Numbered from the stretch's first letter, positions 36,998 to 46,864 are shown. The stretch is DNA of 64,000 nucleotides from Flavobacteriaceae bacterium (GCA_031277535.1 JAITMD010000005.1:310001-374000), one strand, 5' to 3'. Program-made: numbers and translations. Notes: generated by a model not told the origin, from the letters alone.

Positions 36998-37273
36998 AAT
37001 CTTCTTATTCTTTTATTGGTTAGTTATAAACACTACAGCATAAACACTGCCAAAAAGCACTTATATTCTTAAATTTACACAAAAAAACAAAAAACACAAC
37101 TATTTACTCCAAAAGAATATAAAAAATCCTATGTACCTAAAAAACAACAGAAACAATCCCTCTATTTTAAATAAATCACAATGAAAAATTTAATTAGGTC
37201 GAACCCCATTTTTATAATATCTTAGAGCCTATCTAAGAATTTATGTAAATAACCTTATAATCTTATACAATAC

Positions 37274-38605
37274 ATGAAAATAAAATCCGTATTAGCTCTT
37301 TTTCTTGTAGGTACCTCACTAACGATGGCACAAACAAAACAAGTTCTTATAGAGAACGTTAGACTGTTAGACCATAAAGCAGCAGCACTTACTGCTCCAA
37401 TGAATGTATTGGTATCTGGACAGACAATTGAAAAGATTAGCTCTTCTGCAATTGCTGTAAAGGACAAAGATGTAGTAAAAATAAACGGAAATGGGAAAAC
37501 ATTAATGCCAGGACTAATTGATGTACATGTACATATGGTATTTGGAGCATTAACAATGCAACAAATGATGTCGCCAGCAGCTACACCCGAAAGTTTAATG
37601 CAAAACGTAGCAGTAGGTTCTCAAAAAATGTTGATGCGTGGTTTTACAAGTGTGCGTGATGCAGGAGGACCAATCTTTCCTTTAAAAGCAGCTATTGATA
37701 ATGACAAAGTAATAGGTCCACGTATTTGGCCTTCAGGAGCTACAATTAGTCAAACAGCAGGTCATGGTGATTTCAGAACACCAGAAGAACGCTCTCGTCG
37801 CTTTTTTGGCAAACCTTCTCGTGCAGAAGAATTAGGAGCTACATTTATTGCAGATGGACGTGACGAGGTATTAACAGCCACAAGAGAAAACCTACGTTTT
37901 GGAGCAAGTCAAATAAAACTGATGGCAGGTGGAGGAACTTCTTCTGCTTATGATCCAATTGATGTAACGCAATATACATTTGACGAAGTAAAAGCAGCAG
38001 TAGATGCAGCAGAAGACTGGGGAACTTATGTAATGGTACACGCCTATACACCAAGAGCTGTACAACGCGCCATCGAAGCAGGTGTAAAATCAATTGAGCA
38101 TGGTCAAATGCTTGACGAAGAGACACTAAAAATAATGGCTGAGAAAAAGATTTGGTTGAGTTTACAGAACCTAATGGATAACAACGACAATATGGATGCA
38201 CAACGCAAAGAAAAGCGTAAACCTGTATTGGATGGCCAAGACAAAGTATGGCCTTTAGCTAAAAAATTGGGTGTAAAATTAGCATGGGGAACAGACTTTT
38301 TATTTGAACCAGAGTTAAACGACGACCAAAACAGTTACATTCTACGTTTACAAAAATGGTTTACCAATGCCGAAATCCTAAAAATGGTTACACAAGACAA
38401 TGCTGAATTATTACAACTATCAGGTTTGCGTAGCCCATACCCAGGCAAATTAGGAGTAATCGAAGAAAAAGCTTACGCTGACTTACTATTAGTAGACGGT
38501 GATCCATTAAAAGACTTGTCGCTAATCGCTAATCCAGAAAAAAGCTTTTTATTGATTATGAAAGGTGGTAAAATCTACAAAAACACAATCAAAACAAAAA
38601 AATAA
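37274..38605 (+). CDS. Secreted amidohydrolase
   Basis: This 443-residue protein has a signal peptide (LVGTSLTMAQ) and the amidohydrolase superfamily metal site: 'LIDVHVHM' (His-x-His), 'SQIKLMAGGG' with a likely carboxylated Lys, 'VMVHAYT' and 'SIEHG' His ligands, and 'AWGTDFLF' with the final Asp. The subset resembles imidazolonepropionase-like or Xaa-Pro dipeptidase-type amidohydrolases, which cleave amide bonds in small cyclic or dipeptide substrates. Location is presumably periplasmic. It is a single gene with a terminator 20 bases later. The specific substrate cannot be deduced. Confidence 0.92.
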   Translation: MKIKSVLALFLVGTSLTMAQTKQVLIENVRLLDHKAAALTAPMNVLVSGQTIEKISSSAIAVKDKDVVKINGNGKTLMPGLIDVHVHMVFGALTMQQMMSPAATPESLMQNVAVGSQKMLMRGFTSVRDAGGPIFPLKAAIDNDKVIGPRIWPSGATISQTAGHGDFRTPEERSRRFFGKPSRAEELGATFIADGRDEVLTATRENLRFGASQIKLMAGGGTSSAYDPIDVTQYTFDEVKAAVDAAEDWGTYVMVHAYTPRAVQRAIEAGVKSIEHGQMLDEETLKIMAEKKIWLSLQNLMDNNDNMDAQRKEKRKPVLDGQDKVWPLAKKLGVKLAWGTDFLFEPELNDDQNSYILRLQKWFTNAEILKMVTQDNAELLQLSGLRSPYPGKLGVIEEKAYADLLLVDGDPLKDLSLIANPEKSFLLIMKGGKIYKNTIKTKK

Positions 38606-38624
38606 AATTGTTTTATATAATAAC

Positions 38625-38653
38625 AAAACCCGTCAGAAATGATGGGTTTTTTC
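38625..38653 (+). terminator. Rho-independent terminator
   Basis: AAAACCCGTC (38625-38634) pairs with GATGGGTTTT (38641-38650), with one wobble pair, and runs into more T residues. Confidence 0.85.
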
Positions 38654-39533
<880 letters not shown>

Positions 39534-40403
39534 TTATTCATCCATATCTTCTGGTTTAATAATCGTAGTTAACACCCGAGTTGTTTCCTCCAAACCAATA
39601 GTAACCGTTAGCCCTGGCCCATCCATACGAATATCTCCTTGAATGGTAGTTTCTATTTTTTCTATTCGATGAGTCGCTACATCGTAAATCATAAGTCCTT
39701 GTCCTCCTCCTTCGAAACTGAATTTCTCACGAATATCTTGCTTTCCATCAATAGCAATTTGTATTTTTTCAGTAAAATAAGCCTTCCCTTCTTTTATATC
39801 AGTCAACAAATAAGTCACCTGAACCGTAAGCAACACAGAGCCTATTCCTTCAATATTGATAGGAAGACTATTCTCAACATCAAAACTTTCGCCAATACCC
39901 ATCTCCTTATTGGGGTACTTTGCTTGATTAGCTAAATCTTCAATTACTTTTGCTACTGCCTTTTGCACTTTATTAGACAACGATGTTCCAACAACTTTGG
40001 TCACTTTCATTTGTTTGTTCTCCTCAAAATACCCCAAAGCACTAAGTCCCACATCACTCGCTTTTGTCTTCTGTTCCAAGCTGTCGTTTAGGTAATTTTC
40101 TTTGTCAAACTTCTCGTAGCTAAACACAAAAGGTGTTTTATTTTTCTTAATAGGTTGTGTAAAAAGGTAATACGTATCTTTATCTATGTTTTTAATTTTT
40201 ATAGGTAGTTTTATTCCTTTGCGTTTCATAGCAATCATATACGATACGTCCCCTTTAAAATCAATTACTTTTGATTCGTTGGTGTAAGAATTGATTTCAT
40301 AAATTGTATTAGCACTGTAATGAGGATTAAATTGTATTTTCTCTTGTGCAAACGCAGCGAAAGAAAGACTCAAACAAAAACATAAAAGATAAAAATATTT
40401 CAT
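39534..40403 (-). CDS. Exported hypothetical protein, DUF6263-like
   Basis: This 289-residue protein has a clean signal peptide (FCLSLSFAAFAQ, cleavage near 20) and a beta-rich body: 'HYSANTIYEINSYTNES', 'FKGDVSYMIAMKRKG', 'GKAYFTEKIQIAIDG', 'YDVATHRIEKIETTIQGDIRM'. This pattern of paired long strands ending with a short acidic tail is seen in DUF6263-type periplasmic proteins, an assignment I hold only loosely. It stands alone, with 111 bases to the LysR gene upstream on the same strand. Confidence 0.68.
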   Translation of the reverse strand: MKYFYLLCFCLSLSFAAFAQEKIQFNPHYSANTIYEINSYTNESKVIDFKGDVSYMIAMKRKGIKLPIKIKNIDKDTYYLFTQPIKKNKTPFVFSYEKFDKENYLNDSLEQKTKASDVGLSALGYFEENKQMKVTKVVGTSLSNKVQKAVAKVIEDLANQAKYPNKEMGIGESFDVENSLPINIEGIGSVLLTVQVTYLLTDIKEGKAYFTEKIQIAIDGKQDIREKFSFEGGGQGLMIYDVATHRIEKIETTIQGDIRMDGPGLTVTIGLEETTRVLTTIIKPEDMDE

Positions 40404-40514
40404 AGCAAAGGAATATTCCTGATTATGTATGCAAATTACAGCTTTTTTTAATGAATTGACTTATACCTATTTGAAAAAATAATCTATTCAATCACTAAAA
40501 AGAAAGAGAGGAAA

Positions 40515-41417
40515 CTACACCTCCCACTTCTCTTGTAGCAACTCCTCTAATTGAGTGATCTCCTCTGCATACATCGTCTTTTTACGAGTACCGAAGTATA
40601 GCGTATTTTCTAAAGGTATTACTCCTTCCCATACCACTTTTATCTTATTTGTCTGAATAGCATCTGTACATAAGAAGTCAGGCACTACAGCAACACCACT
40701 TCCATTACTTAGACAACGTACTATAGAACTAATATTAGGCACAATATAGTTAGGGCTAAAGTCCGGATGTTGTTTAAAATGCGTTAACCAAAAGTTCTTT
40801 AAGTGCTCCATATCCGCAGCTGTACTATACCATAAGAGCTGCTTCAGTAAGTTACCAGCCTCTTTGATCTTACCGTTGCTTAATAACTTCTCTATTTCCT
40901 CTGTATTAGTATCACAACCTGCTATCAGTACTAATCGCTCCTTAGAGAACGCCTTATACTCCAGGTTTTGCTGATTACCCTTTTGAGGTGTGATAATTAA
41001 ATCTAACAAGCCATTATCTAAATCTTGTTGCATCTGTGGATACTCACCAAACTTAATAATTAAGTTAAACGGCAGTTTAGCAATATGTTCTTCTAAAGTA
41101 TATTGAAAAGTCTCAAAGCACATTCCTACACTAATCGTAGTACGTTCATCTTGAGAACGCTTGTGAAAGTGTTGTTCTGCAACTTCTAATTTATTCAGTG
41201 GTTCTAATACAAAGTTGTATAATATCTTCCCTTTTTCTGTAGGCACCATCTTTCTGGCAGCTCTGTCAAATAACTTATAACCTGTATAAGCTTCTAAAGA
41301 ATTAAGATGTAAACTCACCCCTGGTTGAGATATAAACAACTCTTGAGCGGCAGCCGACAGTGTACCTGTCTCATATATAGCTTTAAATGTTCTAATCCAT
41401 TCTAAGTTCCAACGCAT
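40515..41417 (-). CDS. LysR-family transcriptional regulator
   Basis: This 300-residue regulator has the LysR winged helix-turn-helix at the N-terminus ('LEWIRTFKAIYETGTLSAAAQELFISQPGVSLHL', split: helix 'LSAAAQELFI', recognition helix 'QPGVSLHLNSLE') and a C-terminal substrate-binding domain of type I periplasmic fold. It is transcribed divergently from mdaB with 154 bases between the starts. LysR proteins usually control the adjacent divergent genes, so it probably regulates the mdaB-ygiN-reductase-cyclase operon in response to a quinone, aldehyde or electrophile. Confidence 0.93.
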   Translation of the reverse strand: MRWNLEWIRTFKAIYETGTLSAAAQELFISQPGVSLHLNSLEAYTGYKLFDRAARKMVPTEKGKILYNFVLEPLNKLEVAEQHFHKRSQDERTTISVGMCFETFQYTLEEHIAKLPFNLIIKFGEYPQMQQDLDNGLLDLIITPQKGNQQNLEYKAFSKERLVLIAGCDTNTEEIEKLLSNGKIKEAGNLLKQLLWYSTAADMEHLKNFWLTHFKQHPDFSPNYIVPNISSIVRCLSNGSGVAVVPDFLCTDAIQTNKIKVVWEGVIPLENTLYFGTRKKTMYAEEITQLEELLQEKWEV

Positions 41418-41471
41418 AACCTATAATTTTAATTATACAAATATAACACTTATCTCAGTATTCTATCTTTC

Positions 41472-41513
41472 ATAACTATAAGTATTATGATACATATCTA
41501 TAATATAAGTTAT
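41472..41513. promoter_or_regulatory. Candidate LysR binding dyad
   Basis: ATAACT at 41472-41477 pairs with AGTTAT at 41508-41513, and AT-rich flanks (ATTAT/ATAAT) continue the symmetry imperfectly. It sits in the middle of the divergent promoter region, 58 bases before mdaB. Confidence 0.4.
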
Positions 41514-41571
41514 TTTACTAATAAAATAAAATGATAGAACTTTGCCCTATCAATAATTAAAATAATACAAA

Positions 41572-42171
41572 ATGAAAAAGATATTTATTATTAATGGAGG
41601 ACAAACTTTTGCTCACTCAGGAGGTTTATTCAATAATACATTAACAGGTTGGACAGAAGAAACCTTAAGTAACTTAGGACATGAAGTACGTATTACAAAT
41701 ATAAATGATAATTACATACCTGAGGAAGAGGCAGAAAACTATAAATGGGCAGATGTGATTATTTATCACACACCTATCTGGTGGTTTCAAGTACCAAATG
41801 GATTAAAAAAATACATTGATGAAGTATTTACTGCAGGACATAATAACGGTATATATGCCAATGATGGTAGAAGCAGAAAAAATCCAGAGATAAACTATGG
41901 TACGGGAGGATTAATGCACGGCAAACACTATATGGTTACCAGTTCTTGGAACGCTCCTGAAACAGCATTCACCTTACCTGGAGAGTTTTTTGATGAACAT
42001 ACACCAGATGAAGGAGTATTATTCGGATTCCACAAAATGAATCAATTCACAGGATTAAAAAGAATCGAAGGTTTTCACTTCCACGATCTAGAAAAAAACT
42101 GTACTGCTGAACGACTTGAAACATATCACAGAGATTATGTACAACACATTAACAAAGAATTTGCAATCTAA
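41572..42171 (+). CDS. mdaB: NAD(P)H:quinone oxidoreductase MdaB
   Basis: This 199-residue flavodoxin-fold enzyme closely follows E. coli MdaB. Landmarks are 'IINGGQTFAHSGG' (flavin phosphate loop), 'WADVIIYHTPIWWFQVP', 'KYIDEVFTAGHNNGIYANDGR', 'YGTGGLMHGKHYM' and 'FHKMNQF'. MdaB reduces quinones by two electrons to quinols with FAD and NAD(P)H and so avoids semiquinone and superoxide. It is the first gene of an operon, followed 10 bases later by a YgiN-type quinol monooxygenase, the same pair as in E. coli. Confidence 0.95.
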   Translation: MKKIFIINGGQTFAHSGGLFNNTLTGWTEETLSNLGHEVRITNINDNYIPEEEAENYKWADVIIYHTPIWWFQVPNGLKKYIDEVFTAGHNNGIYANDGRSRKNPEINYGTGGLMHGKHYMVTSSWNAPETAFTLPGEFFDEHTPDEGVLFGFHKMNQFTGLKRIEGFHFHDLEKNCTAERLETYHRDYVQHINKEFAI

Positions 42172-42181
42172 TTATAACATA

Positions 42182-42469
42182 ATGAAAATACATATAACAG
42201 CCGTAATTAAAGCCAAAACAGAATACAGAGAACAAGTAAAGGCTGTACTTCTTAATATGGTATCAGAGACCAAAAAAGAACCAGCCTGTTTACAATATGA
42301 TTTACACCAAGACATTTCAGATTTAAACACTTTTGTATTCTACGAAATATGGAACGATAAACAAGGTTTAGACAGTCATAACCAACAGCCTTATATTAAA
42401 GAATTTGGCACACTAATAGATGTAAAATTACAAGAACAACCAATTATACTTTTAACTCAAAAAATTTAA
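42182..42469 (+). CDS. YgiN-type antibiotic biosynthesis monooxygenase
   Basis: This 95-residue protein has the ABM ferredoxin-like fold: strand 'IHITAVIKAKTEYREQV', helix, 'EPACLQYDLHQDI', 'FVFYEIWNDKQGLDSHNQQPYI' and a last strand. E. coli YgiN oxidises quinols and is paired with MdaB; the same adjacency here supports a quinone redox couple. I begin at the ATG at 42182, because an earlier in-frame start overlaps mdaB and would add a non-conserved leader. The aldo/keto reductase follows 5 bases after the stop. Confidence 0.88.
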   Translation: MKIHITAVIKAKTEYREQVKAVLLNMVSETKKEPACLQYDLHQDISDLNTFVFYEIWNDKQGLDSHNQQPYIKEFGTLIDVKLQEQPIILLTQKI

Positions 42470-42474
42470 TCAAA

Positions 42475-43458
42475 ATGGAATACAGAAAATTAGGAAATAC
42501 AGACTTAGAATTATCAGCAATTACTTATGGAGCATTTGCAATCGGAGGTAATATGTGGGGAGGTAATGAACAAAAAGATTCTATCGAATCAGTAAGAGCC
42601 TCTATAGATCACGGAGTAACAACTTTAGACACAGCTCCTTTCTACGGTTTTGGTTTAAGCGAAGAAATGATAGGTCAAGCTATCAAAGGATATGACAGAA
42701 GTAAGATTCAGTTATTGAGTAAATTTGGTTTAGTGTGGGATGGTAGTAATCAAGGGCGTGGAGAACACTTCTTTGATGCTGAAGATGCTGGCAAAGTTAT
42801 CCCAGTATATAAATACGCTTCTAAAGCTAATGTGATCAAAGAAGTAGAAGAAAGCTTAAAACGTTTACAGACGGACTACATAGATTTACTTCAAATTCAC
42901 TGGCCTGATAGCACTACACCTATTGCAGAGACCATGGAAGCCTTAGAAACTTTAATCCAACAAGGTAAAATACGCGCTGCTGGAGTAAGTAACTACAGTG
43001 TAGATCAAGTAAAAGAAGCTCGTCAGACTCTAAATATTGCAAGTAACCAAGTAGGTTATAGTATGCTAAACAGAGGAATAGAACAAGACTTAGTACCGTA
43101 TGCCTTAGACAATAACTTAGGTATCATCGTATATAGTCCTATGGAAAGAGGTCTATTAACTGGGAAATACTTTAAAGAGGGGAAACTAAAACAAAATGAC
43201 CATAGAAATGGGTATTTCCAACAGTTTGACTTAGCTAAAGTAGAGGCTTTCTTAAATGCTATCACTCCATTGGCTAATGACAAGGGAGCTACATTATCTC
43301 AATTAGTCTTGAGATGGACAAGCTTACAACCTGCTATTTCAGTTGTATTAGCAGGATCTCGTAATGCTGAACAAGCTATCGCTAATGCAAAAGCAATGAA
43401 TATTACCCTAACGTCTGATGAAATTAAATTCATCAATACTGAATTAGCTAAAATCTAA
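42475..43458 (+). CDS. Aldo/keto reductase
   Basis: This 327-residue NADPH-dependent (alpha/beta)8 barrel enzyme has the catalytic tetrad motifs: Asp and Tyr in 'TLDTAPFYGFGLSEEMIG', Lys in 'LLSKFG', and His in 'LLQIHWPD'. Also present are 'AAGVSNYSVDQ' and the C-terminal cofactor-binding region 'VVLAGSRNAEQ'. It belongs to the AKR11/YajO/IolS-like group, which reduces aldehydes and ketones. It is third in the mdaB operon, 4 bases from the next gene, consistent with detoxification of carbonyl compounds. Confidence 0.93.
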   Translation: MEYRKLGNTDLELSAITYGAFAIGGNMWGGNEQKDSIESVRASIDHGVTTLDTAPFYGFGLSEEMIGQAIKGYDRSKIQLLSKFGLVWDGSNQGRGEHFFDAEDAGKVIPVYKYASKANVIKEVEESLKRLQTDYIDLLQIHWPDSTTPIAETMEALETLIQQGKIRAAGVSNYSVDQVKEARQTLNIASNQVGYSMLNRGIEQDLVPYALDNNLGIIVYSPMERGLLTGKYFKEGKLKQNDHRNGYFQQFDLAKVEAFLNAITPLANDKGATLSQLVLRWTSLQPAISVVLAGSRNAEQAIANAKAMNITLTSDEIKFINTELAKI

Positions 43459-43462
43459 TATA

Positions 43463-44422
43463 ATGAAAAGAATAATAGCCTTAGCTGTAGTACTTCTAGG
43501 CGGAGTACTACATGCACAACAAACCAAACCAAGCATAAACCCCAATGACCATAGTTGGTATCCATCTGCTTATGGAGTAAATGATGAGATAGGTGCAGTC
43601 AACCTACTAACACCTGAGACAGTCATGCAATCTATAAAATTAGTCAAACAAGGTAAAACCTTAGCATTAGCTGTACCTATAGATAAACACCTACCTGCTT
43701 TTCGTCACCGCAGTTTCCACCTATATAACATTCAACCTGGAGAACAAGGTGGCCAAACTCTTGGTCCTAACAAGTTCAGTTTTAACGATGAGTTAGTAAC
43801 TGCTTGGACAGGTGTTGGTACACAATTAAATGGTATTGGGCATATCGGTATTGATAATGTTTATTACAACGGAAACAAAGCACAAGACTTCGTAACTGTA
43901 GAAGGCGTTAAAAAGCTTGGTATAGAGAAAGTCCCTCCTATTGTGACTCGTGCAGTAGTCTTAGATATGGTTGATTACTATCATAAAGCTATCGTACCAG
44001 GTGGTACTGAGTTTACAGTAGCAGACATCCAGGCTGTACTAAAAAAACAAAACATTGAAATCAAAAAAGGTGATGTTGTATTGTTTAATACAGGTTGGTT
44101 AGAGTTAATAGGAAAGGACAACAAACAGTTCTTAGAAGTAGAACCTGGTATAGGCATGGATGCGGCCAAATGGCTAGCTGATAAGGGTATCGTCGCTTTT
44201 GGAGGAGATACCTGGGCATCTGAGGTTTACCCTAATCCTTATGGTGCAGAAGAGTTCCCGATCAATCAATATATGTTGGCAAAACGAGGAATCTATAACT
44301 TAGAACTTATAGACACTCGCCCATTAGTCAAAGAGAAGGTATGGGAGTTCTTATTTGTCTTAGGTCAACCTTTATATGTTGGCTCTACACAAGTAAACAT
44401 TAACCCTGTAGCTATTTATTAA
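43463..44422 (+). CDS. Exported cyclase-family (kynurenine formamidase-like) hydrolase
   Basis: This 319-residue protein has a signal peptide (LGGVLHAQ) and the PF04199-type cyclase fold. The usual metal motif HxGTHxDxxxH appears as 'GVGTQLNGIGH'. The first His is absent, the second His is Gln and the Asp is Asn, while the last His is kept. 'YNGNKAQDF', 'VVLFNTGW' and 'AFGGDTWASE' fit the family. Gln in the second position is known in a cyclase subfamily, but Asn for Asp is less common, so metal binding may differ. It ends the LysR-linked operon and is the only exported member. Confidence 0.85.
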   Translation: MKRIIALAVVLLGGVLHAQQTKPSINPNDHSWYPSAYGVNDEIGAVNLLTPETVMQSIKLVKQGKTLALAVPIDKHLPAFRHRSFHLYNIQPGEQGGQTLGPNKFSFNDELVTAWTGVGTQLNGIGHIGIDNVYYNGNKAQDFVTVEGVKKLGIEKVPPIVTRAVVLDMVDYYHKAIVPGGTEFTVADIQAVLKKQNIEIKKGDVVLFNTGWLELIGKDNKQFLEVEPGIGMDAAKWLADKGIVAFGGDTWASEVYPNPYGAEEFPINQYMLAKRGIYNLELIDTRPLVKEKVWEFLFVLGQPLYVGSTQVNINPVAIY

Positions 44423-44435
44423 GCGATAACTTATT

Positions 44436-44481
44436 TAAACGCATAACGCCCATAGTCATGACTATGGGCGTTATGCGTTTA
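44436..44481. terminator. Perfect 46-base palindrome, bidirectional terminator
   Basis: Two 23-base arms (44436-44458 and 44459-44481) are exact reverse complements with no loop spacer. It lies between the cyclase gene and the converging antitoxin-like gene, whose stop codon is adjacent at 44482. GC-rich arms followed by AT-rich sequence fit a terminator. Confidence 0.85.
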
Positions 44482-44736
44482 TTATTTATTAAGATGAATA
44501 TCTTTCCATATATCATTCACATTGTTTATTTTCACCACATAGCCTTTTTGAGCTTCTTCATTCACTTGTAAGATCTCTTGAACAAAATCACTATTGTATT
44601 TCTCTTCACTATTTTCTACAGGTTCTATCTTAAAAGACACATCATCTCCTTGAGTAACAACTACCCTTTGCGTACTTGCTAACTCAATATACTTTTTAAG
44701 ATTCTCTTGAAACTCTATAAATGAAACCTGTATCAT
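44482..44736 (-). CDS. Phd/YefM-like antitoxin without adjacent toxin
   Basis: This 84-residue protein has an N-terminal 'IQVSFIEFQENLKKYIELASTQRVVVTQGDDVSFKIEP'-type pattern, with conserved Phe, Leu and 'Lys-Lys-Tyr'. The C-terminal peptide ends 'NDIWKDIHLNK', typical of Bacteroidota Phd/YefM antitoxins. Such antitoxins bind DNA with the N-terminus and neutralise a RelE/YoeB-type toxin with the C-terminus. No toxin follows: the terminator begins immediately downstream. The ATG at 44736 with an AAGGAAG leader is preferred to a GTG seven codons earlier. Confidence 0.8.
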   Translation of the reverse strand: MIQVSFIEFQENLKKYIELASTQRVVVTQGDDVSFKIEPVENSEEKYNSDFVQEILQVNEEAQKGYVVKINNVNDIWKDIHLNK

Positions 44737-44833
44737 ATCTTCCTTTTTTAATACCACAAAATTATAAAAAAAACAAAACCCATTGATTATAAATCATTTA
44801 ATAGATATTATTTTAATCACTTACCTTTTTTGT

Positions 44834-45319
44834 TTACTCTATTTTTGCAGATTCCTCTCGTAAAACACTATTTACAAAACCATCAAAAAATAGAGGTATA
44901 TGATCATCATACCCATATTTTAATCTTCTTTTCACCTTTTCAAATACTAAGAGAGAAACTTCAAAATGAGGTTGACTTGTAACAAATATAGGTTGTTGAA
45001 GTTGTTCGTGCCAATAATACTTTCCTCCAAAATTGCGTTTAGCTACCTCGAAAATATACGAACTTGTCAGAGTTACAATAATATGAAGAATAGAATCATC
45101 TATATCCTCATAGTGACAAGCAATATCATCTAAAATATTATCTACTACCTTTAAGCTATCTACTGAGTAATCCAACTCATCAAATCGCTCTGCATAACTT
45201 GTCACAAAATAAGCTGCTTTACTTGCCATCTCTTTAGAAAACATCATTTCTATGTGTGTACTATTCTTGGGTTGTACCTCCCCCTTTTGATTCTGATTTA
45301 AAAAATTAAATAACCCCAT
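44834..45319 (-). CDS. Hypothetical protein
   Basis: I do not recognise this 161-residue cytosolic protein. It has 'MGLFNFLN' at the N-terminus, a helical middle ('EMASKAAYFVTSYAERFDEL', 'KVVDNILDDIACHYEDIDDS', 'ILHIIVTLTSSYIFEVAKRNFGG') and a short beta-like region with 'YYWHEQLQQPIFVTS'. The C-terminus is charged. No toxin signature is visible, although it is encoded 98 bases upstream of the antitoxin on the same strand. Size and composition suit immunity-type proteins, but this is only an impression. Confidence 0.65.
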   Translation of the reverse strand: MGLFNFLNQNQKGEVQPKNSTHIEMMFSKEMASKAAYFVTSYAERFDELDYSVDSLKVVDNILDDIACHYEDIDDSILHIIVTLTSSYIFEVAKRNFGGKYYWHEQLQQPIFVTSQPHFEVSLLVFEKVKRRLKYGYDDHIPLFFDGFVNSVLREESAKIE

Positions 45320-45594
45320 ATACTAACTTTTTATAATGAATACTTACTAATTCCCTCTCTATTAATGTCTCTACCTCGTAATCCTCCTCTCCTTTTTTCA
45401 ATAACTTACTTTTAAAATAGATTTTTAAATAAAAAAATCAAACAACAATATTATTTTATATTAAAAATACAAATAATAACAATTAAAAAATACAATAAAT
45501 AAAAAACATTCAATTATTAGTATAAACAAAGTGTACTTATTAGTAAGTATGGGATTTCTCTCTTATTTTTAAACTTTAAAATCTTTAGGAAAAC

Positions 45595-46080
45595 ATGATT
45601 AGAAAAGCACATATAAACGACTTACCAATAATACATAAGTTATACAGCGTATTATTTGATACCATGGCTAACTTAGAACCCGATTACATGAAGGCAGCAA
45701 AACAGGATGAAGCCTTTGTAAAAAGTGTTATAAATGAAGAAAATGACTTTACTATCTTTGTCGCAGAAGACAATAATCAAGTTCAAGGCTTTGCTATTGC
45801 CCAGTTACAGAGTGCCCCTACATATAACTGTTTTGTACAGCAGCGCCTTGTCTATCTAATGGATTTAGTAGTCAGTCCAGATAGTCGAGGGAAAGGATAT
45901 GGCAAAAAACTAATACAAGCTGTCAAAGCCTGGGGAATGGAGCATAACGTAGAATACGTTGAACTAAGTGTACTTACCCAAAACAAAAAAGCTATCGAAC
46001 TGTATTTAAGAGAAGGCTTTGACACATTTAATCTATCAATGCGCATGCGCATTGATACAAAAAAAAATAACGATGAATAA
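45595..46080 (+). CDS. GNAT-family N-acetyltransferase
   Basis: This 161-residue acyltransferase has the GNAT fold: 'MIRKAHINDLPIIHKLYSVLFD' as the first strand and helix, 'IFVAEDNNQVQGFAIAQ' as the beta pair, 'LVYLMDLVVSPDSRGKGYGKKLI' (the acetyl-CoA pyrophosphate-binding R-G-K-G-Y-G loop) and 'YVELSVLTQNKKAIELYLREGF'. The substrate is not evident from sequence. The stop codon overlaps the next gene's start by 8 bases, so the two are translationally coupled. Confidence 0.92.
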   Translation: MIRKAHINDLPIIHKLYSVLFDTMANLEPDYMKAAKQDEAFVKSVINEENDFTIFVAEDNNQVQGFAIAQLQSAPTYNCFVQQRLVYLMDLVVSPDSRGKGYGKKLIQAVKAWGMEHNVEYVELSVLTQNKKAIELYLREGFDTFNLSMRMRIDTKKNNDE

Positions 46081-46864
46081 CACAGCATATGCTATAGGCA
46101 TTACCATACCTTTAAAACCTGATTATGTATTAACTCCTACTGTCCTATATAGTGATGAGCTAACAGGTATCTATTTCGAAACAGAAGACGAACAGTATGG
46201 GCGCATCAGTTTTTACAATTTAGATGCTATTCGTGTATGTCGTGGAGAATACCTACCCTATCCTGACGATTGGACAGAAGACAAGGACTGGTGTTGGGTA
46301 TATGAAGTACAAAACTCTGATTGGCAAATAGAGCGTCATGCCTATGAGAAGAGACATTATGGTAGAGCGTATGAGTTCGGAGGTAATGTAGATGATATGC
46401 TTACCGAATTTAAGCATTACATCTTTAGCTTCCACGATCAATTTGTTGAGGTAATAGCTAAAGGCTTCTGGTGGGAAAAAGATGACAAATCGTTAATCAA
46501 TCAACCTTTAAAAGAAGGTCACCCTTTCCTTACATTAGCAGAAAGTACAGCGACACATTATGAGGCACATGGCTATCAAACACAAATCAGAGCAAATCCA
46601 CTTCCAATAGAGGCTTTAATAGAGCAAGCTAAGTTCTGCCCACAAAAGCTCTATCAATTTGCCTTAATTATTGAAGGTAAAGCAAGTATAGACAATACGG
46701 TATCCATTATTAACATAGATGATAGCGTTCATACAGAATTAAATGGTTACTTTGGTACTAAGATAAAACGTTTTGAAGGTGTACCTTCCTTAGAAGACGT
46801 ATTGCCCTATATTGATAAATATATGCTGGAAGTAGCAGAACGAAGAAAAGCAATGGAATTATAA
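46073..46864 (+). CDS. Hypothetical protein coupled to the GNAT gene
   Basis: I do not recognise a family for this 263-residue cytosolic protein. It is rich in aromatic and acidic residues: 'PLKPDYVLTPTV', 'YLPYPDDWTEDKDWCWVYEV', 'KGFWWEKDD'. The second half holds 'HPFLTLAESTATHYEAHG' and a repeated-looking 'LYQFALIIEG'. The ATG at 46073 overlaps the GNAT stop by 8 bases, and the C-terminal codons form part of the terminator hairpin. An in-frame start at 46019 would lie inside the GNAT gene and is not used. Confidence 0.72.
   Translation: MNNTAYAIGITIPLKPDYVLTPTVLYSDELTGIYFETEDEQYGRISFYNLDAIRVCRGEYLPYPDDWTEDKDWCWVYEVQNSDWQIERHAYEKRHYGRAYEFGGNVDDMLTEFKHYIFSFHDQFVEVIAKGFWWEKDDKSLINQPLKEGHPFLTLAESTATHYEAHGYQTQIRANPLPIEALIEQAKFCPQKLYQFALIIEGKASIDNTVSIINIDDSVHTELNGYFGTKIKRFEGVPSLEDVLPYIDKYMLEVAERRKAMEL

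Noticed and set aside
45320..45594. TTAGTAAGTAT motif on both strands in the divergent gap as a shared operator
   Set aside because: The two occurrences are about 190 bases apart, in very AT-rich DNA, and no regulator is adjacent; chance cannot be excluded.
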